Source: Chitinophaga sp. YR627
GTDB taxonomy: Bacteria; Bacteroidota; Bacteroidia; Chitinophagales; Chitinophagaceae
DNA: 64,000 nucleotides
Assembly (NCBI RefSeq): GCF_900114995.1
Contig: NZ_FOUX01000005.1
Span: 806,001-870,000 of the forward strand
Reading direction: 5' to 3'
Shown here: positions 26,586 through 34,408 of the stretch, piece after piece
Layout of the letters: each line of letters begins with the position of its first letter
How positions within the stretch are numbered: the stretch's first letter is position 1
Notes under the pieces: generated by a model
Told to the model about the DNA's origin: nothing
Databases searched by the model: none
The model's input: only the letters and a program-made list of their open reading frames with translations
Position numbers and translations under genes: made by a program

Positions 26586-27698
26586 TTAGCGTACGTGGTA
26601 CACTACCTCGTGCGCTTCTGTAAGATCAGGAATTTCGAGTTTCCCTATAAGCTTATGCATGACCGGAGCAGGGACAATCGCCTCTCTCCCGCCGTTCTGC
26701 CGGAATAGTTCTTTATAGGGTACTTCAACGTATACTACCGTGACGTGTGCGTCATATTGCAGACAGAGTGCGATCAGTTGTTCCCGCATCTGGTGCGTGG
26801 TATTAGTAGCATTCCATACGAAAGAACGCTTGTTGCGCAGGCATACTCTTGCCTGTTCTTTGGCAACCTGTACAACGGTGCCGTTCCCGCTTTTATCCGT
26901 CGGACTGATCTTCATTTTCACACGGATCTCATCCAGCGAAACGATCTCCCAATCCGGTTGTTTAAAGTGTTGCTGTACATATGTATCCTTACCCGCTCCG
27001 GGCAGACCACTCATGATCACCACTTTCACAGCTGGTGAATGATAAGGTACATAACCGGGCGCATCGTCGCCTTTCTGCAGGTAGTGCATCCGCGCTGCTG
27101 CGTTTTCAAATGGCCAGCTTGTGCCCCGGCATTGATGCTCTTTACAATATTCCTCAAAGCAATCGATACGATATAGCATGTCTTCTTTATCAGCAGCAAT
27201 ACGGCCCAGCATATCGGCGCGGGCCAGCAATGCCAGATGGGCAGTGTTTACCTGTAATGCTGCATTGATAATGGTATGCAAAGGATCCCTTCTTTCCAGT
27301 AGCCATAACGGCAGACTATGAAACCTTACCAGTTTAGCGATCTGTTCGCGGATGTGGAAAGGCGTTGCTATTTCGCCGTACAGGATCTGTCGTGCGGTAC
27401 CTTCTCCCCTGCGGGCATGACCAGCAGAAGTGATACGGCCGTCGGGCTCAATGATCGTAGTACTGCGTTTCTCCACATCGTGCAGCAATGCCGCTGCCCA
27501 GAGTATTTCCTGGTCCTGTGCAGACAATGCCTGATAAGCTGCCTGTTCCTGCAATGCCTCCAGCACCAGCTGCGTGTGTATGGCCACATTGCCTTCTGCA
27601 TGGTGTATAGGGTCCTGGGGAACATGCTGCATGTCGCGGACCCAGTCGTAACGCTCTTCCAGGTGTGCCCATGATTTATTATCGGTGATGGTCCACAT
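26586..27698 (-). CDS. HD-Pnk type RNA/DNA end-healing enzyme (HD phosphohydrolase + polynucleotide kinase)
   Basis: A 370-residue two-domain enzyme. Residues 1-200 are an HD phosphohydrolase with the metal and active-site set His33, His73, Asp74, Lys77, His94, His127, Ser128, Asp162 and Arg166. By memory these match the catalytic positions of Runella slithyformis HD-Pnk. Residues 224-370 are a P-loop kinase with GLPGAGKDT (Lys237) and SLDEIR (Asp256). Such enzymes remove 2',3'-cyclic, 3' or 2' phosphates and phosphorylate 5'-OH ends, readying broken RNA or DNA for ligation. The start at 27698 is set by a strong Shine-Dalgarno site, and it overlaps the RNA ligase stop by 20 bases. A longer start at 27713 is the alternative. 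Confidence 0.88.
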   Translation of the reverse strand: MWTITDNKSWAHLEERYDWVRDMQHVPQDPIHHAEGNVAIHTQLVLEALQEQAAYQALSAQDQEILWAAALLHDVEKRSTTIIEPDGRITSAGHARRGEGTARQILYGEIATPFHIREQIAKLVRFHSLPLWLLERRDPLHTIINAALQVNTAHLALLARADMLGRIAADKEDMLYRIDCFEEYCKEHQCRGTSWPFENAAARMHYLQKGDDAPGYVPYHSPAVKVVIMSGLPGAGKDTYVQQHFKQPDWEIVSLDEIRVKMKISPTDKSGNGTVVQVAKEQARVCLRNKRSFVWNATNTTHQMREQLIALCLQYDAHVTVVYVEVPYKELFRQNGGREAIVPAPVMHKLIGKLEIPDLTEAHEVVYHVR

Positions 27699-28392
27699 AA
27701 TTACCTCCTTCATATTTAAGGGCTGCTCTGTGCCAGTTGCGCGTCCAGTGCACATCTGTTTTCACGTGCCCTTTTCTTACATATTTAAATACATTTTCTG
27801 CGAATGCAGACACAGGGAAGCCTGCGGCATTACGCGTGACGATTCCTTCCATCGTAGCGGGCGCACCCGTGGCAGCATCATGTGCATCGAAGCTGCCGGG
27901 TCCTTTTACAATATGCAGGATCTCATTTTCGAAGTCTGCTTTGTGCTGTGGCACTGTCAACTGTCTGATAACAGGTACTGTCGGCAGGTCAAGCATGGCT
28001 GCGTAAAAGCAGGTTTCTTCCCAGCTGAGCCAGTGACCGTTCTCTCTCACTGCGAATACATAAAAATGATGGTCCAGTTGACCGTAAGTGATAGAGTGTA
28101 CCGCATACAGGTTTTCCAGAAATATTTCCAGACTGCCCAGGTCATTTTTTATCAGTTGCCAGTAACGGCGCAGGCTCTCTGTCCACGGAGATGTTGTGGG
28201 CGCTACATGTGAGCGCGCAAATACACCATAGCGGGACAGGCAATTATTTTCGCCGTCCAGTTTTTCCGTGTGTATCAGCTGTGGTATGGCGGTGACGTGC
28301 TGCCAGTAATCATGCTGAATACGGTCATCGCTGGTAGTACCCGGCGAGAACGGAAAATGATAGGTACGGCCATATTTCTCAGAAATAGCCAT
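27679..28392 (-). CDS. ATP-dependent RNA ligase family protein
   Basis: A 237-residue nucleotidyltransferase of the ATP-dependent polynucleotide ligase superfamily. Motif I is EKLDGENN with the adenylated Lys44. Motif Ia lies near Arg60-Ser61 (VFARSH). Motif III is FYVFAVREN (110-118), motif IV MEGIVTR (181-187) and motif V KYVRKGHVK (203-211). It is shorter than T4 Rnl2 and lacks an obvious C-terminal domain, so it is a minimal ligase. It is the first gene of a two-gene operon with HD-Pnk, which supplies the 5'-phosphate and 3'-OH ends this enzyme joins. It could act on RNA, DNA or tRNA fragments. Confidence 0.87.
   Translation of the reverse strand: MAISEKYGRTYHFPFSPGTTSDDRIQHDYWQHVTAIPQLIHTEKLDGENNCLSRYGVFARSHVAPTTSPWTESLRRYWQLIKNDLGSLEIFLENLYAVHSITYGQLDHHFYVFAVRENGHWLSWEETCFYAAMLDLPTVPVIRQLTVPQHKADFENEILHIVKGPGSFDAHDAATGAPATMEGIVTRNAAGFPVSAFAENVFKYVRKGHVKTDVHWTRNWHRAALKYEGGNYVDHHR
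27703..27710 (-). promoter_or_regulatory. Strong Shine-Dalgarno site of HD-Pnk
   Basis: The minus strand reads AAGGAGGT four bases before the ATG at 27698. Such a full anti-SD match is unusual here, where most genes have none. It sits inside the end of the RNA ligase gene and suggests coupled or boosted translation of HD-Pnk. Confidence 0.8.
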
Positions 28393-28550
28393 ATCGGGGT
28401 GGTTTAATAAGCAAAAAGATTCACAGGCCAGTCCTGCAGAACGCAGGTGGCGGATTCAAGGTTTAATATGCCTGTGATATTACATGACGCAAGGTTTGTC
28501 TGTTTTTTATAATTGGATGCGAAGGTAAGTATTTTTGTTAAATTACATTT

Positions 28551-29924
28551 ATGAGAAACTCACTATTCTTCAGTTTGCTGGTGATAAGCATACCAGCGAT
28601 GATGTCATGTGGAGGTTCCTCCTCCCACCAGTCTACCAAAGACAGCACGGCCACAGATACCCTGGCTTTATCAGCAGATTCCATTTTAAATATTGTGGAA
28701 GAACATACCTTCCAGTACTTCTGGGATGGCGCAGAACCCAGTAGTGGTATGGCAAGGGAACGTTATCATGTAGATGGTAATTATCCGGAAAATGACATGA
28801 ACGTGGTGACATCCGGAGGTAGTGGTTTTGGCGTGATGGCTTTACTGGCAGGTATTGAAAGAGGATATATCAGCAGGGAACAGGGACTGGAACGACTGAC
28901 GAAGATCGTTTCCTTCCTGGAGAAGGCGGACAGATTCCATGGCGCATGGCCACACTGGTTATATGGAGAAACAGGGAAAGTGAAGCCTTTCGGACAAAAA
29001 GACAATGGCGGAGATCTCGTAGAGACCTCTTTTATGATACAGGGCTTGTTATGTGTGAGGCAATATTTTGCGAATGGAAACGAAGCCGAAAAAGCGCTGG
29101 CGGCAAAGATCGATCAGCTATGGAAAGCCGTAGAATTCAGCTGGTACAGAAACGGTAAGAATGTGCTCTACTGGCACTGGTCTCCTGAGTATAAATGGGA
29201 AATGAACTTCCCTGTGACCGGTTACAATGAGTGCCTGATCATGTATATCCTGGCAGCCTCCTCTCCTACGCATGGTATTCCTGCGGAAGTATATCACGAA
29301 GGATGGGCAAAAAGCGGGGCAATAAAGGACAGCATCAACGCCTATGGACATACGTTGAGGTTGTCGCACAACTTTGCGAAAGCATACGGCGGTCCCTTAT
29401 TCTGGTCACACTATTCTTATCTCGGACTCGACCCGCATGGATTAAAAGACCGCTATGCGGATTACTGGGAAAATAACCTCAATCATGTACTGATCAACAG
29501 AGAGTGGTGTATACAGAACCCGAAACATTATAAGGGCTATGGTCCTGATAGCTGGGGACTGACAGCCAGTTATTCTGTAAAAGGATATGCAGCACATGCA
29601 CCCGGTGAACACAATGACCTGGGTGTTATATCCCCGACGGCGGCACTGTCTTCAATGCCTTATACACCGGAGTATTCCAAACAGGCCATGGTACACTGGT
29701 ACAATGATATGCGGACGAAGATCTTTGGAAAATATGGCTTTTATGATGCGTTTAGTGAAACGGAGAACTGGTATCCACAGCAATACCTGGCAATAGATCA
29801 GGGTCCTATCGTTGTGATGATAGAGAACTATCGTAGTGGTTTGCTGTGGAAACTGTTCATGAGTTGTCCTGAAGTACAGGCTGGTTTGAAGAAACTTGAT
29901 TTCCAGAGCCCTTACCTGAAGTGA
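28551..29924 (+). CDS. GH144-like endo-beta-1,2-glucanase lipoprotein (glucoamylase-like domain)
   Basis: A 457-residue lipoprotein (signal peptide with Cys20 in MMSCGG). The (alpha/alpha)6 domain of the glucoamylase-like family (PF10091) covers about 45-450. The family's first characterised member is an endo-beta-1,2-glucanase from Chitinophaga pinensis (GH144). By memory its key acids are Asp139, Glu142 and Glu211. Here Asp155, Glu158 (DNGGDLVET) and Glu227 (GYNECL) keep the same spacing of 3 and 72. It would cut beta-1,2-glucans such as osmoregulated periplasmic glucans at the outer surface. Its last 68 bases overlap the convergent acyltransferase gene. The assignment is strong for family, moderate for substrate. 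Confidence 0.8.
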   Translation: MRNSLFFSLLVISIPAMMSCGGSSSHQSTKDSTATDTLALSADSILNIVEEHTFQYFWDGAEPSSGMARERYHVDGNYPENDMNVVTSGGSGFGVMALLAGIERGYISREQGLERLTKIVSFLEKADRFHGAWPHWLYGETGKVKPFGQKDNGGDLVETSFMIQGLLCVRQYFANGNEAEKALAAKIDQLWKAVEFSWYRNGKNVLYWHWSPEYKWEMNFPVTGYNECLIMYILAASSPTHGIPAEVYHEGWAKSGAIKDSINAYGHTLRLSHNFAKAYGGPLFWSHYSYLGLDPHGLKDRYADYWENNLNHVLINREWCIQNPKHYKGYGPDSWGLTASYSVKGYAAHAPGEHNDLGVISPTAALSSMPYTPEYSKQAMVHWYNDMRTKIFGKYGFYDAFSETENWYPQQYLAIDQGPIVVMIENYRSGLLWKLFMSCPEVQAGLKKLDFQSPYLK

Positions 29925-31038
29925 GTCTGGATAAAACACGCTCACGCAGTTTCAGGAAAGGTTTCTCCACGATGATATTCAACAGGAATGCAGCTAACAC
30001 ACATGTTGTGATACAGATCACAAGAGAGAGATTACCATCAGGTGCTATACCCATCTTTTCCAGCGCCAGCTGTGTGAGATGGATAATACCTTTATGAGAA
30101 AGGTAAATACCATACGATAACATTGCTAATGTGGCGGTGAAAGCCAGTTTTCTTTTATACAGGAAACTGCTTTCACTGACTGCTCCGGCCACCATACAAC
30201 CATAACCCAACGCGATCAGCGGGAAGCCAAAAATGGAAGCCCCAAAGCTCATGGGATCTTCACAAAGGAACCATGCCCCTGTGAGCAGGATCAATCCGAT
30301 CAGTAACAGTTTATTTCCGAGCGAAGTGATTTGCTGTTTCAACGCAGGCAGGAAGGTGAATACCGCTGCTATAGCGACGCCCGTTAACAAGCCATCGAGA
30401 CGGGTAAAAGTGGGATAATACATCCACATATACCAGGTGACCCAGGAGTCATCTCTTTCCAGTACCGGTTCAACAATCGTATGCCAGGAGAACAGACGGA
30501 TGGCAAATCCACCGATAAAGATCAGCCCTATCAGCCAGGGACCTGCTTTCAGTGCTTTCCAACGCACTAACATGATCAGTAATAAGGGCAGGACAAAATA
30601 GAACTGTTCTTCAATACAGAGCGACCAGGCATGCGAGAAGGTGCCTCTATCCTTCAGGTGCAGACCAATATTCTGCGTAAAGGTGAGGTACTTCCAGAGC
30701 GGCGCCATGGCTTCTTTCTCGCGGAATACCGGCAGGAACACATACAAAGACAGTACAGTGAGATAGGCAGGAATGATCCTGAAAAAACGTTTGAGGAAAA
30801 ATTCCCGGAAGGAGATCTTTTCATTACGGTTGATCTGTGCAAATAACTGTGAAGAGATGAGATAACCACTGAGTACGAAGAACAGGTCAACGCCTGTCCA
30901 TCCGAAGCCGCCGATGGTATCTATCCAGTCGGGATGTTTGAAAATACGGTAATGGTACAGAAATACGAAGGCGATTGCGAAGGCGCGCAAATGGTCTAAT
31001 CCGGTAAAGTGTTTACCAGGGGCGGATACTTGTGACAT
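29857..31038 (-). CDS. Acyltransferase family 3 membrane protein (OafA/OpgC-like)
   Basis: A 393-residue integral membrane O-acyltransferase with about ten helices. Hallmarks are LDHLRAFAIAFVFLYH with the catalytic His, FGWTGVDLFFVLSGYLIS, the RFFRIIPAY motif and SHAWSLCIEEQFY. The family acetylates or succinylates polysaccharides, peptidoglycan or lipopolysaccharide from the inner membrane. OpgC, which succinylates beta-1,2-glucans, belongs to it. The gene converges on and overlaps the GH144 glucanase, so a glucan-related role is possible, but overlap alone is weak evidence. The last 30 residues are a polar tail. Confidence 0.88.
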   Translation of the reverse strand: MSQVSAPGKHFTGLDHLRAFAIAFVFLYHYRIFKHPDWIDTIGGFGWTGVDLFFVLSGYLISSQLFAQINRNEKISFREFFLKRFFRIIPAYLTVLSLYVFLPVFREKEAMAPLWKYLTFTQNIGLHLKDRGTFSHAWSLCIEEQFYFVLPLLLIMLVRWKALKAGPWLIGLIFIGGFAIRLFSWHTIVEPVLERDDSWVTWYMWMYYPTFTRLDGLLTGVAIAAVFTFLPALKQQITSLGNKLLLIGLILLTGAWFLCEDPMSFGASIFGFPLIALGYGCMVAGAVSESSFLYKRKLAFTATLAMLSYGIYLSHKGIIHLTQLALEKMGIAPDGNLSLVICITTCVLAAFLLNIIVEKPFLKLRERVLSRLTSGKGSGNQVSSNQPVLQDNS

Positions 31039-31220
31039 TAAAATGAGTGGCTGCGGATTTTGGGCGGCAGGGATATAAAATTACGCAGTTCTGCACATCT
31101 GCAAAAAGTCCCTTTATGAGTGGTTATAAAAGCGTGGAATGCGGTCAATGTTCAGTAGGAATGCTGAGGGCGTTACGGCATGTATTTTGTTTCTGCTATA
31201 ACGTATCCAAATAATACAAC

Positions 31221-31400
31221 ATGAAACGGAAAAGACTATTTACTGTGGTAGTGGGCTTATTGTTGGCTGGTGCTAGTTGTGTTCCACCCCATCATGCTCC
31301 TCCGCGTCCACCAAAACCACCGAGACCTCCGAAGCCGCCACATGGCGCTGTTCAATTCAATATTCCGGACACCACGTTCCAGAGAACCGTTATGGCCTGA
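31221..31400 (+). CDS. Small proline-rich lipoprotein (59 residues)
   Basis: An ATG at 31221 opens 59 codons ending in TGA at 31398-31400. The product has a short signal (MKRKRLFTVVVGLLLAGA) with a possible lipobox before Cys20 (GASC), then a Pro/Lys/Arg-rich run containing PPRPPKPPRPPKPP. It is unlike any named family I know. The reading is supported by a charged then hydrophobic start, a lipobox-like cysteine and a terminator immediately behind. The left arm of that terminator (31365-31376) lies inside the coding sequence. The two neighbours are on the opposite strand, so this gene has its own transcript. Confidence 0.6.
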   Translation: MKRKRLFTVVVGLLLAGASCVPPHHAPPRPPKPPRPPKPPHGAVQFNIPDTTFQRTVMA

Positions 31401-31420
31401 GCCGTGGTGTCCGGCTTTTT
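31365..31420 (+). terminator. Terminator overlapping the end of the small lipoprotein gene
   Basis: CCGGACACCACG (31365-31376) pairs perfectly with CGTGGTGTCCGG (31403-31414), followed by CTTTTTTA. The loop contains the last codons and the stop of the small lipoprotein. Confidence 0.85.
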
Positions 31421-32268
31421 TATTTTTTCTTCTTCACACCCTGTTTCTGGAGTTGTCTTAAAACGGCTTCCAGTTTTACCGGATCGTTTACATAAGGAGA
31501 CAGGTCATACAATTCTACTTTCCTGAAATCAACGGGATGGCTTTCGCTCTGCAATGAGATGGAGCCTTCTTTCAGCAGACGGCCTGCTGCTACCAGCGTA
31601 CTATCTGCAGCTTCCACATTACCACCGCCGGTTTGCGGTTTATTATACACGATTACTGTATCATTGAACACGAAATGTTTAATCACGGAATCGCCCAGTA
31701 CCAGCGCACCGGCTCTCACCCACTGTTCGCCATGATAGGTTTTTGAAGTCGAGGAGATACAATGCTCGGTGATCAGTTTACCGTTCATGACTACGTTTGT
31801 ACCTGGTGTACAGAGGTTAGACGTAGAGCGGGGATCAGTACCATTTCCACCTAATAACTGTTCCTCAAGGGAGATCGGAAAATCCTGGTTTTTACCCATG
31901 CTGGCAGCTGATTGTCCGTGCAGCATGATACCACTGTTGCGCAGTGCCCATCCGGGACCACCGGCTACCTGTTCGCCGACAAAACGGTATTCCGCTATGA
32001 CCACATAAGCGGAATAGTTCTTATTATAAAAGATATGACCGTATTGTTCATCAAAGTTGGTGTACTGGTCATAACGTACTTTCAGAAGTCCGTCTTCTAC
32101 GCGGAAGGTGTTTCCAAAGTTGTCATTCAGATCATGGCCTTTAATCTTGATATCCCAGCCTGTCAGGTCTTTACCATTGAAAAGCTGAACCCAACCCTTA
32201 TTCGCCTTCTTTTGCGCCATTCCTGAGAGTGAGAGCAGCAGCAGCCCGCACGTGAATAGTTTTTTCAT
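31420..32268 (-). CDS. DUF1080 / 3-keto-disaccharide hydrolase domain protein (single-domain)
   Basis: A 282-residue exported protein (signal to about GMAQ, residue 18). It has the PF06439 hallmarks WVQLFNGKDLTGWDIKI, GLLKVRYDQY, NSGIMLHGQSAASM and SISLQSESHPVDFRKVEL, ending in a lysine-rich tail. The family has a concanavalin-like fold and is often beside oxidoreductases acting on sugars. This copy has only the core domain, unlike the two-domain relative at 20579-22027. It stands alone, next to a small lipoprotein gene. Confidence 0.85.
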   Translation of the reverse strand: MKKLFTCGLLLLSLSGMAQKKANKGWVQLFNGKDLTGWDIKIKGHDLNDNFGNTFRVEDGLLKVRYDQYTNFDEQYGHIFYNKNYSAYVVIAEYRFVGEQVAGGPGWALRNSGIMLHGQSAASMGKNQDFPISLEEQLLGGNGTDPRSTSNLCTPGTNVVMNGKLITEHCISSTSKTYHGEQWVRAGALVLGDSVIKHFVFNDTVIVYNKPQTGGGNVEAADSTLVAAGRLLKEGSISLQSESHPVDFRKVELYDLSPYVNDPVKLEAVLRQLQKQGVKKKK

Positions 32269-32411
32269 ACGTCAGTTTATTTATCGCCTTAAGATAGGGA
32301 GTAAAATGCAAATATTACAGAACCAGTATGCTCAGTTAGCTGTTATTATGCTGAGTCGTGCAGTGTAACTAGTTGGCATGTAATTAGGATTACTCACTCC
32401 AAAGCATATTT

Positions 32412-33065
32412 ATGAAATTATTTACTACACTGCTGTTACTCACAGGCTTTATGGCAAAAGCGCAGACGGAGGACTGGCACCAGCCGTTAAAAGCGGAGAT
32501 CAGACAACTGGAAGCTACCGGTGATTTTGACACCTGGCAACAGGGTGCAGAGAAACTGGGCAAACTGGCAGCGGCACATCCGGAGGAATGGCTGTTACAA
32601 TATTACACCGGCTGGGCATATACGCAATCGTCCTTCCGGGCTCCAAAGGGACAGGCAGATCCAAGTACGGAGAAAGCGGAACCTTTTGTAAAGAAAGCAC
32701 TGGACCTGCAACCTGACAATACAGAAACACTGACACTGATGGCCTACTGGTTGTCCGCCCGTATCAATGCCAACAATTCCAGAGGGGTAACACTGGGCGG
32801 AGACAGCCGTAATTACTCTGATAAGGCCATTGCGGCCGACAGCGCCAATCCCAGAGCTTATCTGATGAAAGCCCTTATCATTTACCATACGCCTGCCCTG
32901 TTTGGCGGCGGCAAAAAGAAGGCTGCCCCTATTGCGGAAGAAGCGGGACAGCGTTTTGCCGCTTTTAAGCCCAAAGATGAGCTTTCTCCCAGATGGGGAA
33001 AGGAGATCTTTCATGAGCTGGAAGAGCGGATGCTGGGCAAGGAAAATGAGAAAGAGAATAAATAA
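32412..33065 (+). CDS. Exported TPR-like protein of unknown function
   Basis: A 217-residue protein with a signal peptide (about residues 1-18, MAKAQ). It is mainly helical: the segments AEPFVKKALDLQPDNTETLTLMAYW and DKAIAADSANPRAYLMKALI follow tetratricopeptide spacing with the typical Pro-x-A/Y turns. A Gly/Lys-rich segment FGGGKKKAA interrupts the helices. It probably mediates protein contacts in the periplasm. There is no obvious partner gene beside it. Confidence 0.75.
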   Translation: MKLFTTLLLLTGFMAKAQTEDWHQPLKAEIRQLEATGDFDTWQQGAEKLGKLAAAHPEEWLLQYYTGWAYTQSSFRAPKGQADPSTEKAEPFVKKALDLQPDNTETLTLMAYWLSARINANNSRGVTLGGDSRNYSDKAIAADSANPRAYLMKALIIYHTPALFGGGKKKAAPIAEEAGQRFAAFKPKDELSPRWGKEIFHELEERMLGKENEKENK

Positions 33066-33217
33066 TATAGGATAATACAAGGCACATGGAAACCAGGTGC
33101 TCAGGTGGGAAATTTTATACGCAGTTCTACAATCGCATAGTATTATAAATAACTGATTTTCAATACATTTATATTCAAGCAAGATTTTCGCTTTATCTGA
33201 TTTAAAACCCATTGTTT

Positions 33218-33940
33218 ATGAGTACATATAGAAGTTTAAACGGACACGGCGAGCCCCGCGCTACCTGGCTCTATGAACAGTCGAATGTCCTGAATGTAAG
33301 CAAGCAGGGGCGTATTGCGTCTATCGTCGGCGGCGCGCTGCTGACAAATTCCGGTATCAACAATGTTACAAAACATCCTATCAGAAGTCTGCTGAGACTG
33401 ATAGCAGGTGGTTACCTGTTATATAGAGGTATATCCGGGAATTGTCCGGTATCTGCCTATGCCGGCAGAAGAATGAGTGACAGACACAACAGTACCGTCA
33501 ATGTACGGGCTAAATTCATCGTAGATAAACCGCGGGATGAGGTGTATAGTTTCTGGCGCAGACTGGAAAATCTACCTCATTTCATGCGTCATCTGGCGTC
33601 TATCACAGAACATGATGACCATCACTCCCACTGGATCGTGAAAGGTCCTGGTGGTATCGGGACGCTGGAATGGGACGCCGAAATCATCAAAGATGAAGAA
33701 GGAGCCCTCATCGGCTGGCGTTCTGCACCAGGCTCAAATATTGCCACAGCAGGTAAGGTAACGTTCTCAGATGCATTGGGCGGTGGTACAGAAATAGAGG
33801 TGGTGATCGCTTATCGTCCGCCGGCAGGATATGTCGGTACCGGACTCGCCTGGTTACTGAACAGTGCTTTCCACAGGATGGTAGAAAAAGATGTAATGCG
33901 TTTCAAACATTATGTAGAAACCGGAGAGATTACCGCCTGA
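33218..33940 (+). CDS. SRPBCC family protein with N-terminal membrane segment
   Basis: The ATG at 33218 gives 240 residues. The first 85 resemble the DUF2892 (YgaP-like inner membrane) module: SIVGGALLTNSGI and SLLRLIAGGYLLYRGISGNCP. Residues about 95-235 are a START/SRPBCC domain of the polyketide cyclase/dehydrase subfamily (KFIVDKPRDEVYSFWRRLENLPHFMRHL), a lipid or hydrophobic-ligand binding cavity. The fused arrangement is common near YtxH-type genes in Bacteroidota, as here (34002-34310). The pair are likely stress- or envelope-related, but the role is not known. Confidence 0.85.
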   Translation: MSTYRSLNGHGEPRATWLYEQSNVLNVSKQGRIASIVGGALLTNSGINNVTKHPIRSLLRLIAGGYLLYRGISGNCPVSAYAGRRMSDRHNSTVNVRAKFIVDKPRDEVYSFWRRLENLPHFMRHLASITEHDDHHSHWIVKGPGGIGTLEWDAEIIKDEEGALIGWRSAPGSNIATAGKVTFSDALGGGTEIEVVIAYRPPAGYVGTGLAWLLNSAFHRMVEKDVMRFKHYVETGEITA

Positions 33941-34001
33941 CTGGCCTGATATTTGAAAAAATTAAGTACAAGTATTTGTTACACCTTAAAAATCATTTTT
34001 T

Positions 34002-34310
34002 ATGAGCACTGCGAAAATTTTATGTGGAGCATTGGCTGGTGTCGCTGCAGGATTGGCTATCGGATTATTAACTGCTCCTGATAGCGGTGAAGAAACAAGA
34101 AGAAAGATCAGAAAATCCGCCCATCAGTTACAGGGCCGCGTGAAGAAAATATTAGGCAGAGGTGCAGATGGATTGACCGAGTTAAAATATATTTTCGAAC
34201 ATGAGGTAACAGGTCTCAAAGACGATGTCAAGGAGCGTATCCTGACATTACTGGACGAATCTATTGAAACGTTCAACAGCTTTAAGAAAGATGCGAAAGA
34301 AGCTGTATGA
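34002..34310 (+). CDS. YtxH domain-containing protein
   Basis: A 102-residue protein with one N-terminal hydrophobic segment (LCGALAGVAAGLAIGLLTAPDSGEETRRKI) that is the signature of the YtxH family, followed by a long amphipathic helix. YtxH proteins in other bacteria are tied to general stress, but the molecular role is unknown. It follows the SRPBCC gene by 61 bases and shares a terminator. Confidence 0.88.
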   Translation: MSTAKILCGALAGVAAGLAIGLLTAPDSGEETRRKIRKSAHQLQGRVKKILGRGADGLTELKYIFEHEVTGLKDDVKERILTLLDESIETFNSFKKDAKEAV

Positions 34311-34342
34311 AATAACTGACAACGGATGACCAGCAATAAAAG

Positions 34343-34386
34343 AAAAGAGGCGGTACAGCTATAGCTGCTACCGCCTCTTTTCTTTT
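34343..34386. terminator. Bidirectional terminator between YtxH and TlpA genes
   Basis: AAAAGAGGCGGTA (34343-34355) pairs with TACCGCCTCTTTT (34369-34381), with A and T tracts on both sides. It serves the convergent genes on either side. Confidence 0.88.
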
Positions 34387-34408
34387 ACCGGGTTAGTAAG
34401 TAGCCGGT

